DNA from: Sodalis sp. dw_96
GTDB lineage: Bacteria > Pseudomonadota > Gammaproteobacteria > Enterobacterales > Enterobacteriaceae
Length of the DNA stretch: 64,000 bases
NCBI RefSeq assembly: GCF_018449575.1
Contig: NZ_JAAVUT010000005.1
Coordinates: 1-64,000 of the forward strand
Direction of reading: 5' to 3'
Part shown: positions 1 to 9,202 of the stretch, one piece after another
How positions within the stretch are numbered: position 1 is the first letter of the stretch
Layout: each line of letters starts with the position of its first letter
Position numbers and translations under genes: made by a program
Notes under the pieces: model-generated
Seen by the model: the letters and a program-made list of their open reading frames with translations, nothing else
What the model was told of the DNA's origin: nothing
Databases searched by the model: none

Positions 1-30
1 AAAAAAGCCCCAAGAAAAATGTTGGGGCTT
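1..30 (-). terminator. Rho-independent terminator downstream of cutC
   Basis: An 8-bp perfect stem (AGCCCCAA at 6-13, TTGGGGCT at 22-29) is followed, reading the minus strand, by a run of T (the A run at 1-6). It lies about 55 bp after the cutC stop and has the right polarity to end that transcript. Confidence 0.8.
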
Positions 31-82
31 GGTACTTGCAAGCATCACGTGGGTTAGTTCGTGTGCGCGGCAAAAACTGTCT

Positions 83-841
83 TCAGGCCAAACGCGGAGA
101 AAGCGTGGATAACGTCAGCGCATGTTTCATCGCCGCCACCATGTCGCCGTCGACGCAGTAGTGGCTGAATTCATCCGCTTCGTAGTCAACGCTCATGCTG
201 ACCCCCGCTTTCCGGTAACGCATACCGGATGGAATAACTTGCCTTGCCGAACTGTGCAATTCACGTATGCCGCTTTGCTGGAACTTATGCAAATTGGTTA
301 ATCGTACGCCCGCACCGGCCATAATGATTGGACCACGACTTCGCCCCGTCAGTTCCCTTAATAATGCTAAACCTGCTTCGGCGCTCTGCTGCTGGCCGGA
401 AGTGAGGATGCGTGCTACCCCCAAATCGGTTAACTGGATTAAAGCCTGATGAGGATTGAAGCACATGTCGAAGGCGCGATGGAAGGTCACCGCCATTCCT
501 GAGCATTGCTGCATGATAAGCCGCATACGGGCCAAATCGATATGTCCCTCCGCGTCCAGTACCCCCACTACGACGCCGGGAAAACCCATGTCGCGTATAA
601 ATGCCAGCTCATTGAGCATGATTTCGAACTCAATGTCGCTGTAGCAAAAATCGCCGGCACGTGGCCGGACAATGGGATGCACGGGGATCGTTACCCTCTC
701 GCGAGCCAGCTTTAACGTTCCGTAGCCTGGTGTCAATCCGCCTTCTTTGGGCGCCGAACACAGCTCGATACGATCCGCGCCCGCTTGCTGCGCCGTCAAC
801 GCACACTCGACGCTATAGCAGCAGACTTCCAGTTTAGGCAT
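83..841 (-). CDS. cutC: CutC family protein (copper homeostasis/TIM-barrel protein)
   Basis: The 252-residue product matches the length and sequence of enterobacterial CutC (E. coli 248 aa). Recognisable segments are the N-terminal [18 protein letters not shown], the central VTFHRAFDM and LTSGQQ stretches, and IIMAGAGV near the C-terminus, typical of the CutC TIM barrel. The family was named for copper tolerance in E. coli, but its biochemical role is unsettled. It is cytosolic, with no signal peptide. The ATG at 839-841 is preceded by AAGGAG at good spacing. It is followed by a clear terminator and is probably a single-gene transcript. In E. coli its neighbour is yecM; here a lyase gene on the opposite strand lies between them. 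Confidence 0.93.
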   Translation of the reverse strand: MPKLEVCCYSVECALTAQQAGADRIELCSAPKEGGLTPGYGTLKLARERVTIPVHPIVRPRAGDFCYSDIEFEIMLNELAFIRDMGFPGVVVGVLDAEGHIDLARMRLIMQQCSGMAVTFHRAFDMCFNPHQALIQLTDLGVARILTSGQQQSAEAGLALLRELTGRSRGPIIMAGAGVRLTNLHKFQQSGIRELHSSARQVIPSGMRYRKAGVSMSVDYEADEFSHYCVDGDMVAAMKHALTLSTLSPRLA

Positions 842-939
842 TGTATACTCCTTCTTGACACGCCGGATTTACAGGCATATGAAAACGTGACCATCCATCT
901 GTTGCGATAGATTCTTATTTACCGCTCAAGGAAATTACT

Positions 940-2082
940 ATGGCATTCAACTTTGACGAAAGTATCGACCGACGTCACAGCGACAGTTTTAAGTGGCAAA
1001 AGTATTATGAACAGAATGTCATTCCTCTCTGGGTTGCCGATACCGATTTTCGCTCACCGCCCTGTATTATCGAGGCGTTACAGGCCCGTATCGCCCATGG
1101 CGTCTTTGGTTACGGTTTTCCTCCCCCGGAATTAACCGAACTGTTCATCGCCCGCATGGACGAGCGTTATCAATGGAAGGTAAAGCCGGAATGGCTGGTA
1201 TTTTTACCCGGATTGGTGAGCGGCATTAATGTGACGGTCCGCGCGTTGACCGGACCGGAGGAAGGCATCATCATCCCCTCCCCCATTTATCCGCCGTTTC
1301 GCGCTGCCGCGCGGAGCGCGGGCCGGCCGCAAAGTTTCGCCCCCATGGTATTGGGGCACGGGCGCTGGCAGGTGGATTTGACGGCGGTTGAACCCGGCCT
1401 GACCGGTACTGAAAAGCTGCTGATGTTATGTAATCCCCATAATCCCGGCGGCACGGTTTATCGCCGAGACGAACTCCGGCAGCATCTGGCCTTTGCCCAG
1501 CGCCACGATTTACTCGTGTGTTCCGACGAAATTCATTGCGATCTGCTGCTTGAACCCGGGGTGGCGCATATTCCGTTCGCCTCGCTGGACAGTGACGCGG
1601 AACAGCGCTCCGTGACCCTGATGTCCCCGTCAAAGACCTTTAATATCGCCGGGCTTGGCGCGTCACTGGCGGTTATCCCCAATCCCCGGTTGCGGATGCG
1701 TTTCATCGCGCAACGCAGCGGCATTGTGCCGAGTGTGGATGTATTGGCTTTTGTCGCCGCCACGGCGGCCTGGCGCGACGGGCAGGCATGGCTGGACGAG
1801 CAATTATCCTACCTGCGCGCCAATCGGGACTGGCTGACGGCGCGCATCAATACATTGCCGGGTTTGCATATGGTATCTCCCGAAGGCACTTATCTGGCGT
1901 GGATTGATGCGACGGGACTGGCGGTGGAAAACCCTCAGCGTTTTTTTGAACAGGCGGGCGTCGGTCTTTCTTCCGGTGCCGACTTCGGCGATCCGCGATT
2001 TATCAGGCTCAATTTCGGTTGCCCGCGGGCGCTGCTTGAAGAGGGCGTTAAGCGAATGACCAAGGCCATCAACGCGGTCTGA
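940..2082 (+). CDS. MalY/PatB-type PLP-dependent aminotransferase / C-S lyase
   Basis: This 380-residue protein belongs to fold-type I PLP enzymes of the MalY/PatB group, which cleave cystathionine or cysteine C-S bonds; MalY of E. coli (390 aa) also antagonises MalT. Visible motifs are the N-terminal FDESIDRRHSDSFKW and PLWVADTDF, NPHNPGGTVY near residue 165, the cofactor aspartate in SDEIHCD (D196), the Schiff-base lysine in SPSKTFNIAGL (K232), and the C-terminal arginine in FIRLNFGCPR. The start has AAGGAA 8 bp upstream. It is divergent from cutC and convergent with yecM, and interrupts the cutC-yecM pairing known from E. coli. The substrate cannot be decided from sequence; a regulatory MalY-like role is possible but no mal genes are present here. 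Confidence 0.85.
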   Translation: MAFNFDESIDRRHSDSFKWQKYYEQNVIPLWVADTDFRSPPCIIEALQARIAHGVFGYGFPPPELTELFIARMDERYQWKVKPEWLVFLPGLVSGINVTVRALTGPEEGIIIPSPIYPPFRAAARSAGRPQSFAPMVLGHGRWQVDLTAVEPGLTGTEKLLMLCNPHNPGGTVYRRDELRQHLAFAQRHDLLVCSDEIHCDLLLEPGVAHIPFASLDSDAEQRSVTLMSPSKTFNIAGLGASLAVIPNPRLRMRFIAQRSGIVPSVDVLAFVAATAAWRDGQAWLDEQLSYLRANRDWLTARINTLPGLHMVSPEGTYLAWIDATGLAVENPQRFFEQAGVGLSSGADFGDPRFIRLNFGCPRALLEEGVKRMTKAINAV

Positions 2083-2183
2083 ACCTTAAGTGCCCAAACC
2101 GTGCTTACAGGTTGGCGGCCACCGCGCCGCCGGACAGGACCCGCCGGGGAGAGAGAGTCAATCCCTGGCATGGTGGTATTCAA

Positions 2184-2771
2184 TCAATGTCTCTGCCCGC
2201 CCGCAATATCACGCAGGCTATGGGGGTGAAACTTGATGGTCACATGGCCATCCGTTACCGCCAGCGTCGGGTTGGGCAAAGATTCATTTTCCCCTTGCGG
2301 CGCGCTGTGCTTGATCCTGATGTCAGGCGAGGCCAGCGCCCCATCGCTCAACAATGCCAGCGCACGTTGCGCCAGTGAAGGCGCCGGTCCCGGCAGGACT
2401 ATCTCGATATGCTCCCAGCCTTCATGGGGGTAGCGGCGCTGACCCGGCCAGGGCAGCTCGATACAGTCAATGGTCAATCCGCTGAATTCAATGGGTGCCG
2501 GAAGAGTGAAAAGCGCAATGTTTCTGCCGTTGACAACACTCTGCTTTAAGCAATGCCCGCATTGTTGCCAGCCATTAAACCATCGTTGGGCGGTAACGTC
2601 TTGATGGCAACGCAGGGCGATATGGTCGATGTAGTAACCGGTGAGATCCATATCAAGGCGGTGAACCAACGCCGCCAGTAAGGAACTGAAACGTATTAAA
2701 TCTTCGGATAAATCCGTTAATTGTGATATTTCCTGCCAATTCGGTTTTTTCACTTTTGATTCCGGCGTCAT
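2184..2771 (-). CDS. yecM: YecM family protein (VOC-like metalloenzyme fold)
   Basis: The 195-residue product corresponds to E. coli YecM (188 aa), a structurally characterised protein with a glyoxalase/bleomycin-resistance-type (VOC) fold and proposed metal binding. Supporting segments are YYIDHIALRCHQ, APIEFSGLTIDCIELPWPGQRRYPHEGWEHIEIV and the C-terminal VTIKFHPHSL, with several conserved His and Glu residues. Its true substrate is unknown. The position just upstream of argS and near cutC matches E. coli synteny. It converges with the upstream lyase gene, with about 100 bp between their stops and no obvious terminator. Confidence 0.85.
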   Translation of the reverse strand: MTPESKVKKPNWQEISQLTDLSEDLIRFSSLLAALVHRLDMDLTGYYIDHIALRCHQDVTAQRWFNGWQQCGHCLKQSVVNGRNIALFTLPAPIEFSGLTIDCIELPWPGQRRYPHEGWEHIEIVLPGPAPSLAQRALALLSDGALASPDIRIKHSAPQGENESLPNPTLAVTDGHVTIKFHPHSLRDIAGGQRH

Positions 2772-3448
2772 ATATGTTAAAGCTCAAAAAATTACATTCA
2801 AAATTAATTATTACAAATGTTATAATTAAATTAAATAAGGTTAATGTACTAATTATTAAGATTAGATTAAGAATATTTATCCTTAACCGATTCTAGCCAC
2901 CCTTTGACTGATTGTGCTTAAACGCCCGCCAGATGCGGCCTTTCGGCCAAAAGGGTCTTTTAGTGCTCAGTATATTCTTAAAGCCCACACGAGGGATTGT
3001 ATTAAAAACGGAAATAAGTTAATTTCTAGATCAATAGTGATATGAGAATATAGTTATGATGTTACTAATATTGTGCATAGTGCTTGTTGTAATTGCTGTA
3101 TTTTCTATTATATTGCATCTTCGTACTAGAAATCGTAATCAGTTGGGTGTTTCGCGCAAAAATCGCCGTCGTTAATTATTTGTCTTCTGCTTGATTATGA
3201 CGTTATTCCCCGAAGCCTGTCGTCCTTACCTTCACCTGTTCGCCCCCCTCGGCATGACCGGCCTTCCCGCTGCTGCTTTCCGCTAAGCATAGCCGGCCAT
3301 ACTGACGCGGGCCACCATTTATGGTATAAGCGGTGTTTCTTTTTACTTAACGGCTCGCGCCGAGGCGTCCAGTCTTGGATCGGTACGGGAGCGTTATATC
3401 AAACGGCCGGGATGTGACATTCACGGCATGGGTAATAAAGGTAATACG
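2772..3448. other. AT-rich intergenic region between yecM and argS
   Basis: This 680-bp gap serves as the divergent promoter region for yecM and argS. Its first 130 bp and the 2990-3180 stretch are strongly AT-rich. It contains one possible small membrane-protein ORF (3056-3175). A TATAAG-like -10 sequence lies near 3322-3332, about 120 bp upstream of argS, but no convincing -35 was assigned. No RNA gene was recognised. Confidence 0.4.
3056..3175 (+). CDS. Possible 39-residue small membrane protein
   Basis: A short frame starts with two ATG codons and encodes a hydrophobic stretch (residues 3-22, rich in L, I, V) followed by a very basic tail ending SRKNRRR, then TAA. This is the shape of bacterial single-pass small membrane proteins, with the positive tail predicted cytosolic. 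The ribosome-binding site is weak (only GAGA-like purines upstream) and no family is recognised. The AT-rich surroundings make chance hydrophobic codons fairly likely, so the call is tentative. Confidence 0.35.
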   Translation: MMLLILCIVLVVIAVFSIILHLRTRNRNQLGVSRKNRRR

Positions 3449-5179
3449 GTGAATATTCAGGCTCTCCTCTCAGAAAAAGTCAGTCAGGCATTATTGGCCG
3501 CCGGTGCGCCTACGGCAAGCGAAGCGCAGGTACGTCAATCCGCAAAAGTACAGTTTGGCGATTATCAGGCCAACGGCGTGATGACCGTGGCAAAAAAACT
3601 CGGTATGCCGCCGCGACAGCTGGCTGAAAAAGTGGTTGCGTTACTGGAGCTTGAAGGTATAGCGGATAAAATCGATATCGCCGGGCCGGGTTTTATCAAT
3701 ATTTTCCTGAACCGACGCTGGCTGGCGGCCCAGGTTGAAGCCGCCCTGGCCTCTCCGCGCCTGAATATCGCGCCGGTGGCGCCCCAGACCCTGGTGGTGG
3801 ATTATTCCGCGCCAAACGTGGCAAAAGAGATGCACGTGGGCCATCTGCGCTCCACCATTATCGGTGACGCGTCGGTGCGTACCCTGGAGTTTCTCGGCCA
3901 TAACGTTATCCGCGCCAATCACGTGGGGGATTGGGGCACGCAGTTCGGCATGCTGATTGCCTACCTGGAAAAAATTCAATCCAACGGTGAGCCGGATATG
4001 CAGTTGTCCAGCCTGGAGGAGTTTTACCGGGCCGCCAAGAAAACCTACGATGAAGATGCCGAGTTCGCCGAACGCGCCCGCGGCTATGTGGTGAAACTCC
4101 AGGGCGGCGACGACTATTGCCGCCGGATGTGGCGTAAGCTGGTGGATATCACCATGGCGCAAAACCAGCGGATTTACGATCGCCTGAACGTCACCCTGAG
4201 CCGCAAGGATGTGATGGGTGAAAGCCTGTATAACGACATGCTGCCGGGCATTGTGGCCGACCTGAAGGCCAAGGGACTGGCGGTGGAAAGCGACGGCGCC
4301 ACCGTGGTCTATCTTGAGGAGTTCAGGACCAAGGAAGGCGAGCCGATGGGGGTGATTATCCAGAAAAAAGACGGCGCCTACCTTTACACCACTACCGATA
4401 TCGCCTGCGCCAAATACCGTTACGAGACGCTGAAAGCCGACCGTGTGCTTTATTATATCGATTCGCGGCAGCATCAGCATTTGATGCAAGCCTGGGCTAT
4501 CGTGCGCAAGGCGGGTTATGTACCGGAATCCGTTCCGCTGGAACATCATATGTTCGGCATGATGCTTGGCAAGGACGGCAAGCCCTTCAAGACCCGCGCC
4601 GGCGGCACCATCAAGCTGGCGGATTTGCTGGATGAGGCGCTGGAACGCGCCCGTCGCCTGATAGCCGGCAAAAATCCGGATATGCCGGCGGAAGAATTGG
4701 AAACACTGGCGCAGGTGGTGGGGATCGGCGCGGTGAAATATGCCGATCTCTCCAAAAACCGCACCACCGATTATGTATTTGACTGGGATTATATGCTGGC
4801 CTTCGAAGGCAATACCGCGCCCTATATGCAGTATGCCTATACCCGCGTGGCCTCGGTGTTTAAACGCAGCGGTCTGGACGAAGGGGATTTAACCCTGCCG
4901 GTGGTGCTGAATGACGATCATGAGGCGCTGCTGGCTACGCGTTTGCTGCAGTTTGAAGAAGCCGTGACCACGGTGGCCCGCGACGGTACACCACACGTTA
5001 TGTGTTCTTATTTATATGATTTGGCGGGGTTGTTTTCGGTGTTTTACGAACGTTGCCCGATCCTTACCGCCGACGGTAGCGATATCCTGCAAAGCCGTCT
5101 GAAGCTGGCACGGCTGACGGCCCGCACCTTGAAGCAGGGCTTGGATTTGTTGGGTATACAAACGGTGGAACGGATGTAA
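3449..5179 (+). CDS. argS: Arginyl-tRNA synthetase
   Basis: This class I aminoacyl-tRNA synthetase charges tRNA-Arg in the cytosol. The HIGH-type signature appears as HVGHLRST near residue 124, and the second catalytic region as [17 protein letters not shown] (arginyl enzymes have a divergent KMSKS). The N-terminal add-1 domain ([15 protein letters not shown]) and C-terminal anticodon-binding domain ending GIQTVERM are intact. The start is set at a GTG, because residues from [11 protein letters not shown] onward match E. coli ArgS, which also uses GTG, and AAGGT lies just upstream; an ATG 21 bp earlier would add seven residues absent from the family. The 576 aa length equals the norm. In E. 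coli the next genes are flhE-flhA-flhB; here repeats follow. Confidence 0.96.
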   Translation: MNIQALLSEKVSQALLAAGAPTASEAQVRQSAKVQFGDYQANGVMTVAKKLGMPPRQLAEKVVALLELEGIADKIDIAGPGFINIFLNRRWLAAQVEAALASPRLNIAPVAPQTLVVDYSAPNVAKEMHVGHLRSTIIGDASVRTLEFLGHNVIRANHVGDWGTQFGMLIAYLEKIQSNGEPDMQLSSLEEFYRAAKKTYDEDAEFAERARGYVVKLQGGDDYCRRMWRKLVDITMAQNQRIYDRLNVTLSRKDVMGESLYNDMLPGIVADLKAKGLAVESDGATVVYLEEFRTKEGEPMGVIIQKKDGAYLYTTTDIACAKYRYETLKADRVLYYIDSRQHQHLMQAWAIVRKAGYVPESVPLEHHMFGMMLGKDGKPFKTRAGGTIKLADLLDEALERARRLIAGKNPDMPAEELETLAQVVGIGAVKYADLSKNRTTDYVFDWDYMLAFEGNTAPYMQYAYTRVASVFKRSGLDEGDLTLPVVLNDDHEALLATRLLQFEEAVTTVARDGTPHVMCSYLYDLAGLFSVFYERCPILTADGSDILQSRLKLARLTARTLKQGLDLLGIQTVERM

Positions 5180-5270
5180 GGTGTTGGGGCCCGGGGGCAG
5201 CGGGCCAAGGCTGCTTTCATTACGAGCACAGTCACCTTTAACACGTTTGTTGCATGCTCGGTGTAAGCGG

Positions 5271-5690
5271 GCCTAGCGTGCCAAGAGGCGCTCCGGCGGG
5301 CAGAAAAACCATGCCCGCTTCGACCTCACTGGCGCGCTCTCCCTTTAACACGCGCTCGCTTTAGCATTCGCCCACTTTGGCAAGCCCGGTTCAAGGGTTG
5401 GTGTTGGCAGGCCTAGCGTGCCAAGAGGCGCTCCGGCGGGCAGAAAAACCATGCCCGCTTCGGCCTCACTGGCGCGCTCTCCCTTTAACACGCGCTCGCT
5501 TTAGCACCCGCCCACTTTGGCAAGCCCGGTTCAAGGTTTGATGTTGGCGGGCCTAGCGTGCTAAGAGGCTACTCCGGCGGGCAGAAAAACCATGCCCGCT
5601 TCGGCCTCACTGGCGCGCTCTCCCTTTAACACGCGCTCGCTTTGGCAGGCTCGTTGCACGTCCGGTGATCGCGGCCTAGCCCCGCCAATG
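5271..5690 (+). repeat. Tandem array of three 140-bp palindromic repeat units
   Basis: Copies begin at 5271, 5411 and 5551 with the same GCCTAGCGTG start and exactly 140-bp spacing. Each unit contains a hairpin: outer arms around GCGTGCCA and TGGCGCGC, inner arms CGGGCA and TGCCCG, and a conserved loop GAAAAACCA. Units differ by a few substitutions. No coding role is credible. The same hairpin class, with compensating stem changes, recurs at 7.4 and 34.2 kb. Confidence 0.85.
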
Positions 5691-6317
5691 GGAAGCGCGG
5701 ATTACCGAGCAGAAATTGCCCTTGACGAAGCCTGGCTCTTTGTCGGCAATCACGTCGGCTTTGACATTGCCGAAGGTGGTTTGGGGTTTATGTTTGATGC
5801 CGTCATAAAACGCCTGGATAATCTCTTCCTTGAAATCCAGGCTGCGGGGATGTTCGGTCACGATCTGGCGCCGGACGTCGTCCTCATACCCCTCGTAGTT
5901 TATACCCAACACGTCCATCTCTACGCCGGCGGTCACCAGCGCGATCACCGGATCCATGAATTCAGGGATACCGGGCGTAGTATGCAGGGCAATGGCCGTC
6001 CAGACCTTATCGATATCCGACTGGCCGATGCCCTGGCTTTGCAAAAAGTCCCGCGCGGTATCGGCGCCGTCCACCTCAAACCGCTTATCGCAGCTGCAGT
6101 GCTCATGGGTCAAGCCCATATCATGAAACATGCAGCCGACATACAGTAGTTCCGGATCAAACGCCAGTTGGCGCTGACGGCCGGCCAGCGCGGCAAAATA
6201 ATAGACCCGGCTGGAATGATGAAATAAAAGCGGTGACTCGGTATCTCGTACCAGCTCAGTGGCGGCGCGAGCCAGCCGGCTATCGGGGATGCGTATGCCA
6301 TTAATGGTGAAAGCCAT
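5676..6317 (-). CDS. HD-domain hydrolase, cyanamide hydratase-like family
   Basis: This 213-residue protein carries an HD-type metal-binding core: HHSSRVYYFAAL near residues 30-41, then the HD pair in VGCMFHDMGLTHEH (about residue 64), and downstream histidine in IALHTTPG. The arrangement resembles fungal Ddi2/Cah cyanamide hydratases and bacterial relatives annotated as HD phosphohydrolases. It is cytosolic and its substrate is unknown. The start at 6317 has AGAGGA upstream; longer frames would run into the divergent regulator gene and were rejected. The C-terminus overlaps the right edge of the palindromic repeat array. The divergent GlxA-type regulator and the shared operator-like inverted repeat suggest local control of this enzyme. 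Confidence 0.8.
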   Translation of the reverse strand: MAFTINGIRIPDSRLARAATELVRDTESPLLFHHSSRVYYFAALAGRQRQLAFDPELLYVGCMFHDMGLTHEHCSCDKRFEVDGADTARDFLQSQGIGQSDIDKVWTAIALHTTPGIPEFMDPVIALVTAGVEMDVLGINYEGYEDDVRRQIVTEHPRSLDFKEEIIQAFYDGIKHKPQTTFGNVKADVIADKEPGFVKGNFCSVIRASHWRG

Positions 6318-6366
6318 GATTAATTCCTCTAGTGGATTGATAACATCCATCATAAAGCGCAAAATA

Positions 6367-6405
6367 AATGTCCTCAATCGTATTAAAGATACGATTGAGG
6401 ACATT
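6367..6405. promoter_or_regulatory. Perfect 17-bp inverted repeat in a divergent promoter region
   Basis: Arms at 6367-6383 and 6389-6405 are exact reverse complements around a 5-bp spacer TAAAG; the core is TCCTCAATCGTAT. It is centred in the 117-bp gap between the HD hydrolase and the regulator gene, where an operator for the regulator would be expected. The alternative is a transcript hairpin in a leader. Confidence 0.7.
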
Positions 6406-6434
6406 CCTACTGCTGAAGACATGGAAACAGACGA

Positions 6435-7409
6435 ATGATCAAAAATATGATTATCCTGGCTTTGCCGGGGGTGCAGTTGCTGGATGTTTCCGGACCATTG
6501 GATGTGTTCGCCGAGGCGAATGAACAACTGGGCCGGCAGGTTTATGGCCTGCGGGTAATGGGCTGGGAGCGGGGATTAATCCAATCCTCTTCCGGGGTGA
6601 AACTCATGTCGGACCTGGCATTGGATGACGAGATGACCGAACCGGTGGATAGTTTCCTGGTGGCCGGCGCGCCGGGTATCCGGTCCTTTATCGCCGACGC
6701 GGCGTTGCTGATGGGGCTGCGCCGTTGGGCGCTGAACAGCCGCCGGTTCGGGTCGGTTTGCAGCGGGGCATTAATGCTGGCGGCGGCCGGTCTGCTTAAC
6801 GGACGCCATGTGGCTACCCACTGGGCGGTAGCCGGTTATCTGGCCGACACCTACCCTGAAGTGACGGTGGATGCGGATGCCATCAGTCTGTCGGATGGGC
6901 CGGTACGCAGCGCGGCGGGAGTGACCTCCGGCCTGGATTTGGCGTTAAGCATGGTGGAAGAGGATGTAGGCCGGGAGACCGCCCTGGCGGTGGCCGCGCA
7001 GTTGGTGATGTATTTCAAGCGACCCGGCGGGCAATCGCAATTCAGCCGTAAGGGGCATGCCTCATTAACCGGGCGTTCGGCATTGCAGGATTTACAACGC
7101 TACGTACAGGCCCACCTGAGCGAAAGCCACAATGTGCAGACCATGGCGGCGAGAATGAGCCTGAGTCCGCGCCATTTCAACCGGCTGTATCAGCAGCAAA
7201 TCGGGCAGACGCCGGGAGAGTGGCTGGAGCAGACCCGGGTCGACCACGCCCGTCGCTTGCTGGAAACCGGCGAATTGCCTCTCAAGCAAATAGCCGCCGC
7301 GTGCGGTTTTTCCAGCACCGATATCCTGCGGCGCGCCTTCGTGCGGCAACTGAACACCACACCGGCGCAATACCGGAAGTTTTTTGCCACAAGCGGTACC
7401 GTCAGTTGA
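6435..7409 (+). CDS. GlxA-type transcriptional regulator (DJ-1/PfpI domain plus AraC HTH)
   Basis: Two domains are visible in 324 residues. An N-terminal class I glutamine amidotransferase-like (DJ-1/PfpI) fold covers about 1-180 (IILALPGVQLLDVSGPLDVFAEAN, then FGSVCSGALMLAAAGLLNGRHVATHWA with the nucleophile-elbow cysteine). An AraC/XylS double helix-turn-helix covers about 220-320 (MAARMSLSPRHFNRLYQQQIGQTPGEWLEQTRVDHARRLLE, then IAAACGFSSTDILRRAFVRQ). Such proteins act as ligand-sensing DNA-binding activators. The Shine-Dalgarno sequence is weak. It is divergent to the HD hydrolase, its probable target. The stop lies inside a short palindrome that is duplicated 120 bp downstream, where the convergent murJ stops. 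Confidence 0.88.
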   Translation: MIKNMIILALPGVQLLDVSGPLDVFAEANEQLGRQVYGLRVMGWERGLIQSSSGVKLMSDLALDDEMTEPVDSFLVAGAPGIRSFIADAALLMGLRRWALNSRRFGSVCSGALMLAAAGLLNGRHVATHWAVAGYLADTYPEVTVDADAISLSDGPVRSAAGVTSGLDLALSMVEEDVGRETALAVAAQLVMYFKRPGGQSQFSRKGHASLTGRSALQDLQRYVQAHLSESHNVQTMAARMSLSPRHFNRLYQQQIGQTPGEWLEQTRVDHARRLLETGELPLKQIAAACGFSSTDILRRAFVRQLNTTPAQYRKFFATSGTVS

Positions 7410-7534
7410 CGGAGGGAGACCGCGCCAATGTGGTCGAATCGGGCGTGGTTTTTCCGCCCGACAGAGCGCCACATGGCACGGCAGGCCCGCGATCACCTGT
7501 GCGTGAAAATACCCGATACCGTCAGTTGACGGAG
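7397..7534. repeat. Solitary palindromic repeat copy bounded by an 18-bp direct duplication
   Basis: TACCGTCAGTTGACGGAG occurs at 7397-7414 and again at 7517-7534. The 102 bp between them holds one inverted copy of the 107-bp repeat found at 34.2 kb, with the same hairpin loop and nearly the same sequence over about 75 bp. Each duplicate is itself palindromic (CCGTCA-GT-TGACGG); the left copy supplies the regulator's stop codon and the right copy murJ's. Confidence 0.8.
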
Positions 7535-9057
7535 CGGGCGAAATCGCGAACCCGGAACCCCATCGCGGCCAAGGCCGCAAAATAGGCCGCCGCCCCCACC
7601 GCCACCACCAGCGCCAATCTTAGCAACCTGTCCAGCATATTGCCCTGCGCCCAATCGGGCATCACCCAAAGCATGCCCAGCAGCACCGCCGCCATAACCA
7701 GTACCGCTATGACCATACGGACCAGAAACGATAACCAGCCAGGCTGTGGCTGAAACATGTTTTTTTTACGCAGTTGCCAATACAGCAATCCGGCGTTCAG
7801 ACAGGCGGCCAATCCGATGGAAAGGGATAATCCGGCGTGTTTCAGCGGGCCGATAAACGCCAGGTTCATCACCTGCGTCATAATCAAGGTAAATATCGCC
7901 ACCTTTACCGGGGTCTTGATGTCCTGCCGCGAGTAAAAACCCGGTGCCAGCACCTTGACCATAATCAGCCCGATAAGTCCCACCGAATAGGCCATCAGCG
8001 CCCGTTGGGTCATGGCGGCATCGAAAGCGGTAAAGCGCCCGTACTGGAACAACGCGACGGTGAGGGATTTTGCCAGGATACCGAGGGCGACGGCGCTGGG
8101 CAACGCCAGGACAAAACAGAGCCGCAACCCCCAATCCATCAGGCGAGAATATTCATCGTGATTGCCGCTGGAAAAACTTTTCGCCAGGGACGGCAATAAA
8201 ATCGTCCCCAGGGCCACACCCAGCACCCCGGAGGGAAACTCCATCAATCTATCGGCATAATACATCCAGGAAACTGAGCCGGACACCAGAAACGAGGCGA
8301 AAATAGTATTGATAATCAGCGAAATCTGGCTGACGGAAACCCCCAGAATCGCCGGTCCCATCTGCCGCAGTACCCGCCAGACGCCGGCATCCTTGAATTG
8401 CAGGCGCGGCATCACCAGCATGCCGATTCTCTTCAGGTGGGGCAGTTGATAAACCAACTGCAATATTCCCCCCGCCACCACTGCCCAGGCCAGCGCCAGT
8501 ACGGGCGGGTGGAAATGGGGGGCGGCAAACAGGGCAAACAGGATCATGCTGATATTGAGCAGCGTGGGCGCGAAAGCCGGCACCGAGAAGCGGTTCCAGG
8601 TGTTCAAGATCGCCCCCACCAATGAAGCCAATGAGATAAGCATGATATAGGGGAAAGTAATGCGCAGCAGCGACGACGTCAGAACAAATTTGTCCGGCGA
8701 ATCGACGAAGCCGGGAGCGGTAACCATAATAACCCAGGGCGCGGCCAGCATGCCGGCCACGGTCACCAGCGCGAGCGCCAGCGTCAGCAAACCCGCGATA
8801 TAGGCGACAAACGTGCGGGTGGCCTCCTCTCCCTGCTGGCTTTTATATTCCGCCAGGATGGGTACAAAAGCCTGGGAAAAGGCCCCTTCGGCAAAAATCC
8901 TGCGCAGCAGGTTCGGCAGCTTGAAAGCGACAAAAAAAGCATCTGTCGCCATACCGGCGCCGAAGATACGGGCAACGATCGCATCGCGGGCAAAACCCAG
9001 CACCCGCGAAAACAGTGTCATTGAGCTGACGGCGGCCAGCGACTTCAATAAATTCAT
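7522..9057 (-). CDS. murJ: Lipid II flippase MurJ (MviN)
   Basis: MurJ flips the lipid-linked peptidoglycan precursor across the inner membrane and is essential in E. coli. The 511-residue product equals the E. coli length and begins [22 protein letters not shown]; the N-terminal portal region ([28 protein letters not shown]) is almost invariant. Some 14 hydrophobic segments alternate with short loops. The start is placed at the ATG at 9055-9057 by homology; an upstream extension of 21 residues is proline/arginine-rich and unlike the family. It follows ndvB on the same strand by about 145 bp. In E. coli flgN converges on murJ; here an unrelated regulator does, with a repeat element between. 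Confidence 0.96.
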   Translation of the reverse strand: MNLLKSLAAVSSMTLFSRVLGFARDAIVARIFGAGMATDAFFVAFKLPNLLRRIFAEGAFSQAFVPILAEYKSQQGEEATRTFVAYIAGLLTLALALVTVAGMLAAPWVIMVTAPGFVDSPDKFVLTSSLLRITFPYIMLISLASLVGAILNTWNRFSVPAFAPTLLNISMILFALFAAPHFHPPVLALAWAVVAGGILQLVYQLPHLKRIGMLVMPRLQFKDAGVWRVLRQMGPAILGVSVSQISLIINTIFASFLVSGSVSWMYYADRLMEFPSGVLGVALGTILLPSLAKSFSSGNHDEYSRLMDWGLRLCFVLALPSAVALGILAKSLTVALFQYGRFTAFDAAMTQRALMAYSVGLIGLIMVKVLAPGFYSRQDIKTPVKVAIFTLIMTQVMNLAFIGPLKHAGLSLSIGLAACLNAGLLYWQLRKKNMFQPQPGWLSFLVRMVIAVLVMAAVLLGMLWVMPDWAQGNMLDRLLRLALVVAVGAAAYFAALAAMGFRVRDFARSVN

Positions 9058-9202
9058 ATAATGATTTCTACTACGCCCGGGTGCCGGGGGTAAGCGACGG
9101 CAACCGGCCCCCGCCGACATCCTTATCTTTTATGGTGCGCCTAGTCTACCCTGAGTTTCAGAAATCGCTACCATGAGTTGTAACCTGCGGTAAGGCCGAA
9201 GG

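Noticed and set aside
3641-4549. 302-codon minus-strand frame inside argS
   Set aside because: Antisense shadow of a highly conserved gene with GC-rich third positions; the product resembles no family.
5271-5690. CRISPR array
   Set aside because: Units are 140 bp long and nearly identical throughout, with no short repeat and unique-spacer alternation; no cas genes are present.
6318-6527. 70-residue N-terminal extension of the HD hydrolase
   Set aside because: It would overlap the divergent regulator gene and cross the inverted repeat; a good ribosome-binding site supports the start at 6317.
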